A DNA stretch of 64,000 nt from Pilaira anomala (Eukaryota; Mucoromycota; Mucoromycetes; Mucorales; Mucoraceae), in assembly GCA_025716855.1 (NCBI GenBank), contig JAIXMQ010000015.1, positions 372,001 to 436,000 on the forward strand, written 5' to 3'. A model generated the notes under the pieces. The model was not told where the DNA came from. It did not search any database and saw only the letters and a list, made by a program, of their open reading frames with translations. Position numbers and translations under genes: made by a program. This document shows, piece by piece, positions 35,983 through 48,173 of this stretch. Position 1 is the first letter of the stretch. Each line of letters opens with the position of its first letter.

Positions 35983-38707
35983 CATCATCATCATCATCAT
36001 CATCGAGAAAAGGAAAGGAAAAGGAAGTGCCAATCGAATCTCCTCAAAAAAATTCAGAGGATTTAATAAAAAAGAGAAAACTTGAAGAAATCAACCGAGA
36101 TTTAGAATTAAAAAGGCAGAAAGAAAAACGGACTCAAATGGAAAAGAAGTTTCAAAAAGAACCATCTTCTTCTTCTTCTACAGACGAATCCTTTACTGCG
36201 ATAAAGCGTAATACTACAATAAGACAAACCTCAACTCGTAAACATAATTTTAATTAATTTTTTTTTTTTTTTAATTCTAATATTCCCTCTTTTTTTTTTT
36301 TTTTAGCTGGATTTAATATCGAAGATTATGTTGATTCTGCAAAACGTCAAAAGCTACCTTTAGCTATTTCTAAATACCCAATACCACGTCCATCAAGTCC
36401 AATAAAAATAAAACACTTTAATAATACATCCTCAACTACTTCATCGTCTATTACAAAACCTATCACTATTACGTCGCCACCGCCACCATCACCCCCACCA
36501 CCACAATCATCATCTTCATCATCTTCATCTAACTTACCATTTCGATCTGTTGCACCGACACTATCACCACCACCACCATCTATTAGATCTCTCCCACCAA
36601 CATCTCCTTCAAGACCTCTTCTATCTCAATCAAGAAAACCGATTACCTCACCAACTCAAACAGTAGCAAGACCACTTCCACCTACATTACGTGTATTACC
36701 TCCTCAACCACCCAAACCACAAAATACAACACAATATATGCCATCCACTGGATTTGTTCCGACACTTCATGGAGGTCGATCTGGTATATATATATATTTA
36801 TAAAAGTAGATATACATAGAAAAAAAAAAACTAATTCTTAAAAGTAGGTGTAGCGGACAGGATAGATCCAAGAATTAGAGCTAGAGAAACCCAGTATCCT
36901 ACGACGACGACGACTTCACCAGTCAAAGCAACAGGATCTCGATCAACCGAACCAACACGAAAGGATCCTAGACGAAACGCAGATAATGTGGATCGTATTA
37001 AACTATTAAATTCAACTGCATTTCCTACACCTTTTGTATTAACTATTGCATTATATAATGGACAAAAGTTTATTTCAAATGTCACATTAGAAGGAAATCA
37101 AACATGTTATCATGAAAAGCAAATCAAGTAAGTTTTTTTTTTTTAAAGCATAATAGAGTATATGAAATAAAAAAAAAAAAAATTTCCGTTGTTTTTTAGG
37201 AAACTTATTTCTCTGACATCAAATCAAACGAATGAAATTCGAGTGACTTATACAGTGCCTTTAAAAGCATTGAATCAAGTCTTGTTGGGTAGATCGATTA
37301 GTTTTATGAGTATTGTGCCTAGAGATCGATACATTGATGTTTCTAAATTAAAGAGTTTCTATCAAGTGAATGAAATGGTAAAAAAAAAAAAAAAAAGATA
37401 TATACTAGAAACAAAAGTGAAAACTCATCTTACTTTTTTTTTTGAAATAGTCAGGTGTAGTACATCATCCAGACATGTCACAAGCATTAGTTTTATTTGC
37501 AGAAGAAGATGTCAAGAAACTCTCGAATTTACCAAGTGATACAGGACTTAGTTCAAATTATACACGATTATGTGCTGTCTTTATTGATAATTTGTTACCA
37601 AGACCTAAAGTATTATCTCAACCCATTGTGTATGATAATGATAGTACGGATCCTTTTACACCTTATCAATGGCATTTAGTTGTGGAGTATTTAAAGTTTC
37701 CTAACGAGGTAAATAAGAAAGAAAGTTTTTTTTGTGTGTGTGTGTGTGTGTATATATTTATATATATATATTTTTTTTGTTAGTTGAAACAATTAAAGAC
37801 CAAATCAAAGTTTGTGGTATATGGAAATTCAGATACAAGTAGTATTTTAACTAAAGCAGTGAGTCATTTAAGACATATGAATTATGCTGCAACAACTTAT
37901 GTCATGATGGTAAAATATATATATATATATATATGTAACATGGATAACTGATGATGAATGTGTCTTTTTTTTTTTTTTAGTTTGATCGATATAATGAAAC
38001 TTATTTCTCTCGTAATTTGACAAAGCATAAAAAGGAATCAGCTACACAGATCTGGGAATACGGTGTACCTGATTACTCATATGGAGAGATGTTACCTGCA
38101 TCTGAGATCTTTCCTAATCATTCAGGTGGTTTTGTGACGACAGATATGGAAAACATCATGTTTAATCCAAATATCGTTTCAACCATGATCAGTGAAATCA
38201 ACCGGGTAAGGGAGGGGAGGGAGTGAACTTTTTTTTTATTTTGTTGTTGTCTAATCTTGCTGATTTTTTTTTTTTTATATCTGTAGTTAAATATGTTACC
38301 TACTGTCTATGGTGAATGGAAATTTATTTTACCTCATAATTGGCTTCAATTATTAAAAAATACAATTAAAGATTTTGAATCAGGGCAAAGGTAATGATTA
38401 GATAAAAAAATCAGTGGGCGAATTTTTTTGTTGGAAAGTAACATTTATTATTAGAGCGAAACAAGTGATTGTGACTATCGTACTTGCATTATCAAATGAA
38501 CAGATTCATATTTTAAAGTTATGGTGTGGAGAAACTGAAGAATTAAGCCATATTCAATATCTTGATAGAGTGGCACATGACAAGTATAAACAGTATCAAT
38601 ATTTTGTGTTTGTGGATGATATTTCATCTGTACCTGTCAATCAGCATGCTCAAACTTATAGTATTGATTTTGTACATAGTAACAAGATCTATCTCACATT
38701 CGCTTAA
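35155..38707 (+). CDS. chromodomain protein, Chp1-like in size and layout
   Basis: Ten exons (35155-35288, 35432-36237, 36307-36783, 36848-37127, 37200-37377, 37451-37708, 37784-37909, 37981-38205, 38287-38390, 38455-38707) give 946 residues. The N-terminal chromodomain (residues 15-65) reads YYEVEEII...FEIKWKNYGPEHNTWEP, keeping the aromatic cage positions Y, W and W. A long charged and Ser/Pro/Ala-rich linker follows (residues about 80-500), then a folded 420-residue C-terminal half starting near PTPFVLTIALYNGQKF. Chromodomains read methylated H3K9. Fission yeast Chp1 (RITS complex) has an N-terminal chromodomain, a disordered middle and a SPOC/PIN-type C-terminal part with similar total length. 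Chromodomain is certain; the Chp1 relation is inference. Confidence 0.8.
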
Positions 38708-38957
38708 TCATGCAATTGTATATAAATAATAATTAAAATGTAGCGTATAAATGATTTTTTTTTTTTCATGTATGTGTTGTTGTGTATTATAAAAAGAGAG
38801 AAGAAGAAGAAGGTTAAAAGAATTAAATTACATATAAGAGAAGAAATAATAATAATAATAAAAAAAAAAGAGAGAGGGAACGAGTTTAAGTGAGCGTGTG
38901 GTTTGTTGAGATAATAAAAAAGCAATAAATAATATTCTAGAGGTAAAAGGTTTTATC

Positions 38958-38983
<26 letters not shown>

Positions 38984-38989
<6 letters not shown>

Positions 38990-39904
38990 GATTAAACATT
39001 TAGTTTTCTTTTCCTTTTTACTCTTTCCTTTAGGCCCACCAGGTTTTAAACCTTCACGTTGAGCTCTGATAGCTTTAACGACTTGATAAAAAGATCTTTC
39101 AACATTCACACAGGTCTTTGCAGAAGTTTCAATGAAATCACAAGCTAATTGTTTTGCCATAGCAGAACCTTCTTCTCTTGTCACTTCTCTTTCAGTCACT
39201 TTATCACATTTGTTACCAACTAACATCATAGGTACATTATCAAGATCCTTTACTCTGAAAATTTGATTACGGAAACGTTCAATACGTTCAAATGTTGAAC
39301 GAGATGCGATTGAATAAACCAATAAAAAGCCCTCACCATCTCTATATATAGAAATTTTAGTAAAGCATTTTAGTAGAATGATTTTTTTTTTTTTTTTTTT
39401 TGGCCCGTACCGAATCCATTGATCTCTTAAAGCAGTATATTCTTCTTGACCAGCAGTATCTAATACTTCAAGAACACAAGGTTGATCATCAATCACAACT
39501 TGTTTACGGTATGAATCTTCAATAGTAGGATCATAAGTCTATATATATATATATCTTTTTTTTTAAAATTTGGATTCTTATTATAAATTATATTGTATTA
39601 TTTATTACCTCTACAAAAAAAAGAAATGGGTTAATGAAAATCGGATAGAAAATAAATATAAATGACAACATACCAACAAAATGATTTAAACATAACTTTT
39701 TTTTTTTTTTTATAAGAAAAAAAAAAAGAAATGGAAAGTTAGTTTCACACACAAATAATCCCCCCAGTGTCAAACAATACCTGAATTGTTAAAGCAGTCT
39801 ATAAAAAAAAGAAAATATGAATATAATTGTTTCATGTTTTTTTTTTTTTTTTTTACCTTTCCAACACCACCGTCACCAAGCACAACTAATTTATAAAGCA
39901 TCAT
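38984..39904 (-). CDS. Ras small GTPase
   Basis: Six exons (39857-39904, 39781-39798, 39674-39695, 39609-39610, 39411-39538, 38984-39341) give 191 residues. G1 GDGGVGKT (the residue at human position 12 is Asp-Gly-Gly, normal for this clade), switch I YDPTIEDSYRKQ, switch II DTAGQEEYTALRDQ, NKCD and ETSAK are all intact. The C-terminus is Lys-rich and ends CLIL, a CaaX box whose final Leu favours geranylgeranylation. Ras signals from the plasma membrane to cAMP/MAPK pathways and controls polarity and dimorphism in Mucorales. The fourth exon is only two nucleotides: without it, VE before TYDPTIED cannot be encoded and the frame hits a stop. Confidence 0.93.
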
Positions 39905-40261
39905 TTTAAAAGGATAATTGTTCTTTTTTTGATTGGATAAAATAAAATTATTGTAGGACAATAAGGTCAACCAAAACACGAGGTTTTTTTTTTTTTTTTT
40001 TCCAAGGGAATGGAGAATTAAGAAAGAAAAGAGAGTTCATGGTGTTAACTTTTTTGACGCATTGTATATATATATATATTTTGTTTCAGCTAAAGCCTTT
40101 TTTTTTTTTTATACCTGTTTTATTTGTAGAGAAAGGGAAAATGTACGTGCGTATATATTTTTAAATGAAGGTAAAAAAAAAGAAAAAAAAAAAAAAAAAA
40201 AAAAAAGAGAATATTGATAAGAGAGAAAGAAGGGGAGAAGAGATTTTTTGTTTAATGTTAT

Positions 40262-40298
<37 letters not shown>

Positions 40299-42955
40299 AG
40301 AGTGAAAAAAAAAAAAAGTTACCCAATTATCAATCTCCTATTCCTCGTGGTGTGAAATTCCTAATTTGCAAAACAAAAAAGTAATATATGTACACCATTT
40401 CACACACACGATTAAAGTTCTTTGTTCTAATCATTACCTTTATTTTTCTATTTGGACTTTTTTTTTTTTTTTTTTTTTTTGATTTTCAAATAACCTGTAG
40501 AAATCTGATACATTGAAACAAGTAATTTTTTTTTTTTAAAAAATCTTGTTGGATCCAAGTATTATGAGTATACTTTCTCCAGGTTAACTGACACTTTCTA
40601 TTAAAACCTTTCTTGCTTGCATTGCTTGTAGTAACCATGTCGACTTAGTAATCCATGAAGACTAAGGACTTCATATGTTCATAATATCAATCCTTAAGTG
40701 CCTCGAAAAATTATGATGCTGGGAGTAGATGCGTTTACTGTTGATCCAGGAATGTGTGTGATCTTTTTATTACTGTCTATTCATATTACATTCTACTAGG
40801 TCGCTGCAGTATGAGAAAGATTTTACTCTTATATACACTAATATGTAGGAATATAATTCAAAAGTAACTAATATAGACGAATTCCGTACAAATGTTGTCC
40901 AAAAAAAAAAAAACTACCTAATAAATTTTCAAACAGGTGTTAAAAATCTTCGTCCATAATTAGTAGGCTTTATCACCCGTTGTTTATCAGATAATGGTAA
41001 TATACTACGGCGGTAATTGCAAAATTTAATTGTATTCATTGGATTGTAGTACACAGATCAAAAACCTACAGAAGACAAACAAGACAATAAAAAGGTTAAT
41101 AAACCCTAAATTTTCCGATCTGGTGGTGATTATCGCCCAGCTACTTTACTTATAAGATGCACATTTTCATGATAAGCTTGTTATAACAACTCTTCCTTTA
41201 TATATATATATATATATATATAATATTGTCTAATATCTTTTTTTTTTTTTGTGATCACATGAAACGTTTCAAAATAATTAATCATGCCATTTATTTTTTG
41301 AACACAAAAAAAAGTTTATTGAGATATCTTTTTTATCTTTTTTATAAACTCAATTAAAAAACTTTCAACAAGTGATGTGATATTTCGCTTTTTATATGAT
41401 TTCGATAATAAAAAAATTACAAAGATATCAGTTTTATACTTTGATACTAACACGATTAGTCAGGAGGTTGAAAGTATTATTACCACTACGTGCAATACTT
41501 CTTATTTTACAGTCACGCAGTAAAACGAGTAAATCTAAGGTGATGTACTTTTACTGAGGATCCAACATGGGGGGGGGGAGCAAAAGTTTGCTGTTATTCT
41601 CAAAAATGGGCAATCTGTTGAGAAGTTTCTGCATTCAACAAAAATTTTACAAACGCTCACATAAAACGCTTATGTAAGGCCTAGTTTTGTATTTATCAGG
41701 AAGCAGATCAGCTTTCAAGTAAAAAAAAAAAGCTACTTTGTTTATTCTATTATCCATCCGATCTGTTTAAGTCAATCTACATCTGTTCCACACAGGTACA
41801 TACATATTTCAACGACGCTTTATATTATCCCATATTTGCCCAAAATTAAAATTCCCGACTTTTTTTTGGATAGTTTTCAAATAAAAAAAAAAAAAAAGAA
41901 TTAGACCCAAGTTGACGGCCTGAGACTAAAGATTTCGATTTTTTACAATAAATGTTTTGAGGAACTTGTGAGCATTTAAATAGTTTTATGACCAGTTGGA
42001 CTTGTATATCGTATATATAGCTTATACTTCACTGCCAAAAAACCAATGCACGAAAATAATTTTATAAAGTTTTCAAACAAAAAGTAGATTTTAAACAATA
42101 ACTTTAACTTTAACTTATAGAAGAGGAACTTACGCTTTTTTTTTTTTTATTACGTACGAACAATTTGGTATTGATTTTTTTTTTTTTTTTTCATTGAAGT
42201 AACAAGCCTCTTTTTTAAAAGAAGCGACATGATTATAGCCGCTTATCTTACTTACACAAAGAAACTACTGTATCGCTTCAAAGAATTCAACTGCACCCAG
42301 CTGTTGATATGGACTTGTTTTTAACACTTTGATAGACCAAGAAACATTTAAATTAAAATAATAACAAATTTCACTTGTCTTTATAAAACTCCATGAGAAT
42401 GATACTTTTTTTTTTCATAATATGTGTACATTTACATATGTATCTAATCAAAAAAGGAGAATTTTCCTTTTTTAATAACTCTTGTATTCCTTATTTATTA
42501 CATTTCTATTTTTTGATCTGGTTACATCCCAGTGAATTAAAAGGGGTAAAAAAAAAAAATAACAGGCCATTAAAAAAAAAAAAAATTGAAGTATATGTCA
42601 CGTTGTTGTGTGGCAGCAGTGACAACACAATAAGATCGTACTTTGAATTACTTTTTACAAACAAATAGCCACTCTTTTTTTTTTTTTTTTAAACAGTTAC
42701 AGTACATAAAATACCAGAGAGATAAAAGAGAGCGGATGTTTTTCTTTAAACGGGAGTGAGTGTGTACAATAAAAAAAAAAAAAAAAAAAAAAAAGACTTT
42801 GGCACTGACCAGAGTTGTTATTTTAAAGAGGGTTTTTTTTTTCATGTTCACACACTCAGCACTGCTGCTTAAATTAGAATACTACACATTATATCATGCA
42901 GGATAATATGCATATTATCAGGTACAATAACGAAAATTTTATTTTTTATTTTATT
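39905..42955. other. gene-poor intergenic region
   Basis: 3 kb with A/T runs, a GT microsatellite and short stretches of more complex sequence (40.5-42.3 kb) that may be old decayed coding or repeat DNA. I could not match any of it. No tRNA seen. Confidence 0.5.
40266..40297. repeat. (GT)n microsatellite
   Basis: About 16 perfect GT units in the 5' flank of the Ras gene. Confidence 0.9.
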
Positions 42956-43160
42956 TTATGAGGCCATGACAAGATTTTTAATTCCTTTAGGTGTAGATTC
43001 ATCATTCAAGTGTTTTGAATTATATTTTAAAGCAGAGATAAGGTTAGATGTACTTGATTGTTCTTGTTGATTCAAATTGTTTGTTGTTTGAATTGTTTTT
43101 AAAGAATTTTTTACCTGGGGAAAAAAAAAATAACACATGTAAGTTAATTGTGTTTACATA

Positions 43161-43191
<31 letters not shown>

Positions 43192-44229
43192 TACATTGAT
43201 AGGTGAATACTTTGAAAATGCACCATTTGGATCAATATGATCATATAGAATAATCGAGACAACCATGACTTTAAGATAAAAGCTGAGATTTTCTTTGGAG
43301 ATGATAGTAGTCGTTGTTGTTGATTTCTTTTTATTGTTATTGTTCAAGTTTTGAAAGCAAGCGAACCAGATACTTGCTAACCAATCACTTACATTTTTCA
43401 CTAAGCGATTGGATTGAACGTATTTAGTAGTTGTCTCAATGACACAGTTCAACATGGGAGTCGGATAAGCGATAAAGAGAGAGATTCGATTAGCTAAATC
43501 ATCTTCATTCATTGCAGTACGTAAATCCGATTCATCCTTTCTTATTGTATTATTATTATTTGTTCTTCCTCTTTGTAAAGTACGTCGATAGAACGAGAAA
43601 TCGTTTTGAAGTGTAGGATTTCGAATCTTTAGATAATCAAATTCAAATACAAAGTTTAAAATGTCTGCAAATAATTTAGTTAATCCTGGATGCCTGTCAA
43701 GATCTTTTGTAACACCATCTTTACAAAGTACATTGAGTAACATGGGAATACCTCGTTCTATTATATACTTTTTACTTTTAATTAATCTCTCTCTTTCTAC
43801 TCTCTCTATATATATATATACTTGAGTTTTTCTTTACCTAGCTCGGAAGAATAATGATAAAATTGTCTCAGCATATCCACTGTAGGTAAAACTGCGTTCC
43901 ATGCTTTATCTTCATTTTCTATTGTAGGTTGTGCAATAGCATTTCGAATAGAGTCTGAAGCGGGTTTATATTCTTTAAGGGATTTTAATAAACTGGAGTT
44001 TGGTTGTACTAGCAATGTTAATAGTTGATTATAGTCCCCTAACTCTTCCGATAGAGGGGTTGCTTCTAATAGAGTTTTTTTTTTTTTTTTTTTTGTTTGT
44101 TTATTGTTATCTTTTTATCTCGCTTTTCTTTTCTTTTATATAAATGAACTTACTCTCGATATCAAACCCTATTTCAGGTACTATATCTGAATTTCCGCGG
44201 AGATTCAACGAAGCTAACAATTGTCCCAT
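42956..44229 (-). CDS. CYRI (FAM49) homologue, Rac-binding regulator of Scar/WAVE
   Basis: Four exons (44154-44229, 43838-44065, 43195-43751, 42956-43114) give 339 residues, similar to human CYRIB (324). Matches run along the whole length: MGQLL start with Gly2 for N-myristoylation; RNAIAQP...KAWNAVLP; FEFDYLKIRNPTLQNDFSFY followed by RRTLQRGR, the basic Rac1-contact region; ANRISLFIAYPTPMLNC; FYLKVMVVSIILYDHIDPNG and SALKYNSKHLNDESTPK. CYRI proteins sequester active Rac1 at the plasma membrane and so restrain the Scar/WAVE-Arp2/3 pathway, also acting in macropinocytosis. A poly-Asn/Thr insertion near residue 235 is specific to this copy. Its flanks are ordinary host genes, with no sign of recent transfer. 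Confidence 0.92.
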
Positions 44230-44283
44230 TTGAAATAAATGTTTAGATTAGATTAAAGAATGTAAATTAAGATTCAATAAAGG

Positions 44284-44314
<31 letters not shown>

Positions 44315-44826
44315 AAGAGAAACAAAAAATAAAAATAAAACAAAAAAAAAAATTAAATAAAAGAAAAAAAAAATGAAGAGGAGAAAGAAGAAAAAGAGAA
44401 ATAAAATAATAAAAACACTCACATAATACGCACGCACACTTGGTTTAACGCACATTTACTCACACATGTTGTGTATCAAAATCTATTAGGGTTACTCCGT
44501 GCCACGACAATCCAACACACACACACACTCTTTCTTTCTTTCTCTTTCTCTCTCTTTTAGAAAAAAATAAAAAGGGTAAAATACACTAAATGAAATTAGA
44601 GTTGGATCTAAAAAAAAAAAAAAAACTTGGTGATTTGAAGTCTATCATATTAACCATTTTCTTTTATTGAAATCAATAATAACAACACCATGTAAAAAAA
44701 AAAAAAAAAAGAACTTGTTTCTTTTTACAAAAAAGGAGATACGAAATGGATTTTATCAAATAAAAAAAAAAGGGAGGGAGATCAGCAGAAAAGTCAAGTA
44801 GTACAATTGTTTAAACAAAATTTAAT
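44230..44826. other. intergenic, low complexity
   Basis: 597 bp of A-rich and CT/CA-rich simple sequence between CYRI (5' end) and the aldo-keto reductase (3' end). No gene. Confidence 0.6.
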
Positions 44827-46357
44827 TTAGTTGTGTTCACCAAAGACATCAACACCCCAAAAGTTGTAAGGGTCAACCTATTTTATATATGTATATAAAA
44901 AAAAACAAGAGAGATGAGTTATACATAGATCACACATATTTTTTTTTTACTGCTTACAATTCTACGAGCTTCTTCAGATTTAACAAGTTGATTCAAAGCT
45001 TCAAAATCTTCTTGGCTGAGTTCAACCGTCTTGAAATTAGAGATGATACGAGCAGGTGTTACAGATTTGGGAATAACTGCATAACCGCGCTTAAGACCCC
45101 ATGAGATAAGAATGGAAGCAGGTGTACTACTGTACTTTTCTGCCATCTTGGCCTTCATATTTATATAATTTTGTTAGAGAAATCTACCTTTTTTTTTTTT
45201 TTTTTAATACAATTCATTTTTCACTTACAACAGTAGTATCGTTCAAGAAAGGTGAATCGGTACTACCGAGAGGAGAATAGGCAGTGACTAAAGATAAAAA
45301 ATATCAGTTTCCTATTTTTTTTTTTTTTTTTTTCTGTATGGGGGGGTTTTTTTTTTTACCTAAAATATCATGATCTTGACAATACTTTACTAACTCATCT
45401 TGAGGTAAATAAGGATGTAATTCAACCTAAACAATTTTTTTTTTTGTAAGTCCCTTATGACTCTATTTTCATCTTTTTTTGTATATATAATCTTACTTGG
45501 TTTACAGCAGGAACAATCTTTTGAGTCTTTGCCAACTTTTCAAGGTTAGCAATATTAAAGTTGGAAACACCAATAGCACGGGTCTTTTCCTTACTTAACT
45601 TTTCCATAGCCTATATACACACACACACAAAAAAAAAAAATCATGATAAGGTCTCTAATTACGTCAGTTAATAATAATACTAAAGCGGGCTTACAGCATA
45701 AGTCTCGGTAATATCTGAATCATCAAATAAAACCTTGCCATCCGCATCTTTAGGGATAAGATCCGATTTAGGCTTGAAAGCCACAGGCCAATGCATTAAA
45801 TATAAATCAACGTAGTCTAAACCCAAGAGTTCAAGCGACTTATCAAGTGCAGCTTCAACATCTTCAGGGCGATGACTGTTGTTCCATAATTTAGTGGTGA
45901 TGAAGAGTTCAGAACGAGGAACACCAGAGTCCTTGATAGCTTGACCTACTTCCTTTTCGTTACCATCTAAAATAAAAATGAATAAGAGTGTGTGAGTATA
46001 AATTATCTCTTTTTTTTTTTAAAAAAAAAAATTCACTTTACAAATGAAGGCAGTATCAATATGCTTATAACTTTAAAGTAAGAAAAAAAAAAACTGTCAG
46101 AATTTCGTTTGTTTATACTAAATAATCGTTGTTGCTTTTATTTATATTTACCCATTCTTTAAAGCAGTAATAACAGCGTCATAAACTTCGTTGGGCTTAG
46201 ATTGCCATGTACCAAGACCAAGAGCAGGGATTTCGGCACCAGTGTTACTTTTTTTTTAAAAAAAATATATATATATTAGTTTGATTCTAAATAAAATCTC
46301 GTAATCAATTTTTTTTTTTTTTTTTTTTTTTTACAGTTTAAATGTAGTAGCAGGCAT
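44827..46357 (-). CDS. aldo-keto reductase (AKR family)
   Basis: Multi-exon gene (about 7-8 exons) of roughly 310 residues; exon ends were not all fixed. Start [20 protein letters not shown]; catalytic tetrad visible as Asp and Tyr in HIDTAFIYGNE, Lys in FITTKLWNN and His in [15 protein letters not shown] and YAVIPKSV form the NADPH-binding part. The Tyr of the tetrad is created across a splice junction (T|AT). The enzyme is a cytosolic NADPH-dependent carbonyl reductase of the D-xylose/aldose reductase or glycerol dehydrogenase type; the substrate cannot be told from sequence. The C-terminus [15 protein letters not shown] is typical of fungal members. Confidence 0.92.
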
Positions 46358-47430
46358 TTTTTTTGCTTTGTTTTGTTTATAAAGAAAAAAGAATTCAATG
46401 AAGTAATTTTTAAAAAAAAAAGTTTATATATAATAAAGAAGAAGACCCTGTCACACTATGATTATAAATGCAAAAAATTACTCTTTTCCTCCTCCGCTTC
46501 AATCATGGGCGAAAGAAGACGCGAAAACTTTCTAGGGTATTCTGCAACCGACTTAAAAAAGATGATAAAAATTTTGCAATAAGACGCAATTATTTAGCAA
46601 TGAATGTACTATAGTGTAACAAGATCTCTTCTTTTTTTTTTTTTTTTTATGAGATGAATTCTGAGTAAATTATAATAAAAAACATATTTTTTTTTTCCGT
46701 TTCTCTCAGAGCCCTCTCCAAAACAAAAAAGGGAGTAAAGGGATCAAAAAAACCGTACTACCATCTTTTTTTGAAAGAAAAAAAAGTCATTTGACAGGTG
46801 TCCGCGGCTTTATAAGAAGTAGAAGAAGAAGTTACCATTTATCAATTCTCAGACTTTTTTTAATTTCGATCCTTTTTTTTTTTTTCTTTCTGAGATCAGA
46901 TGCTTTGTCTCGCATTAAAATTAAAATCAGCAAAAACATATCTTATTAGAATAATTAAATTAACTACTAAAACCACGTTGGATGACTCTCTTATTCTTTT
47001 TCATTTTTATCAGCTTTTATATACTCTCAATCTTTCCCGGTCGTAAAAATAAGGAGAAAGATAAAGTGATATATATATATATATATATACAATAATGGAG
47101 TATACATCACAAAGGGGGTGTTGTATTTTTAAACTGGTACATTAAGTTCAATTTTTGTGTATATATTACATTTATTTCCCCCCCCCCCTCCCCCTCGCTG
47201 TAAAATATATATATATATAAAAAAAAAAGCGCGAAATTTTTAACCGGTCTTTTAAAAATTGTGAAATGTGCATGATTTCAATTGGCAGTAAAGATGAAGA
47301 TGTATATCCCTTCAGTATAAAGAGCATCAACCCAGTCAAAGATTCTTCTTTGCAAAATAATAAAAAAGACATTTAAACTATGGTTTCAATCGAAAGCACT
47401 ATACTTAAATACAAGGTAGAGTCAGCCGAC

Positions 47431-47467
<37 letters not shown>

Positions 47468-48173
47468 CCCTTTGTTTTGAGTATCAGGATCAAACTTTTT
47501 AAAGCTTCAAGAACTACGGCCGAAGAGACGGCTTGATGTAGATGCTAAATGTAATTTATCTATGAGTTTTAGTACAAATATGTAGCTGAATCCCTAAAAC
47601 TTTCTATAGCAATCGCACATTCATACGTGTACATACGTGTACATACTTTTTTTTTTAAAAAAAAAAAAGAATACAAGATCAATATGAAAACCTAATTTGA
47701 TATAAAATTTATAGCAGAAAGTCTCCACACAAAAAAATACAGGTAACAATTAGAATATTGATCTTTGAGTAGAATGGTATACCATTATGTTACACACGAA
47801 ATCTACGTTGCAGTGGGATCTCCCCAATCGTGGTAACTAAACAAAAGAAATGTCACTTTTTTTTTTTTGAATATTTTATAAGGATAGAAATTAAATAAAT
47901 ATAAGTCACATCATCAAAAAAAAAAAAAGGTCTCAAAAAGAACACGACCAATATGAAGGATCTCTCTGTATAATTAACCCTGGAAGATCGAAGAAAAAGA
48001 GCATATTGTTTTTCCCGAACGCAACCAATCAAACCCAAACATCTCTCTTTTTTTTTTTCGCAAAAAGAAAACCGTGGAAAAAGCTAGAAATTTTTATTTT
48101 TGCATATATCTCTCTACCCCATTCCTCTCTTTTTTTTTCTTACTTTTTCATTTAGAATAAAAAAAAGAAACCA
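46358..48173. other. intergenic
   Basis: 1.8 kb between divergent aldo-keto reductase and DnaJ genes. A/T runs (long A run near 47433-47464), a TA run near 47071-47089 and a C-rich tract (47177-47196, potential quadruplex on the minus strand). No gene. Confidence 0.55.

Noticed and set aside
38704..42955. tRNA, 5S or spliceosomal RNA genes in intergenic DNA
   Set aside because: I looked in this and the other long gaps for TTCGAATC-type T-loops and snRNA cores and found none convincing.
44267..44455. 62-codon Phe-rich frame
   Set aside because: Translation of an A-rich simple sequence.
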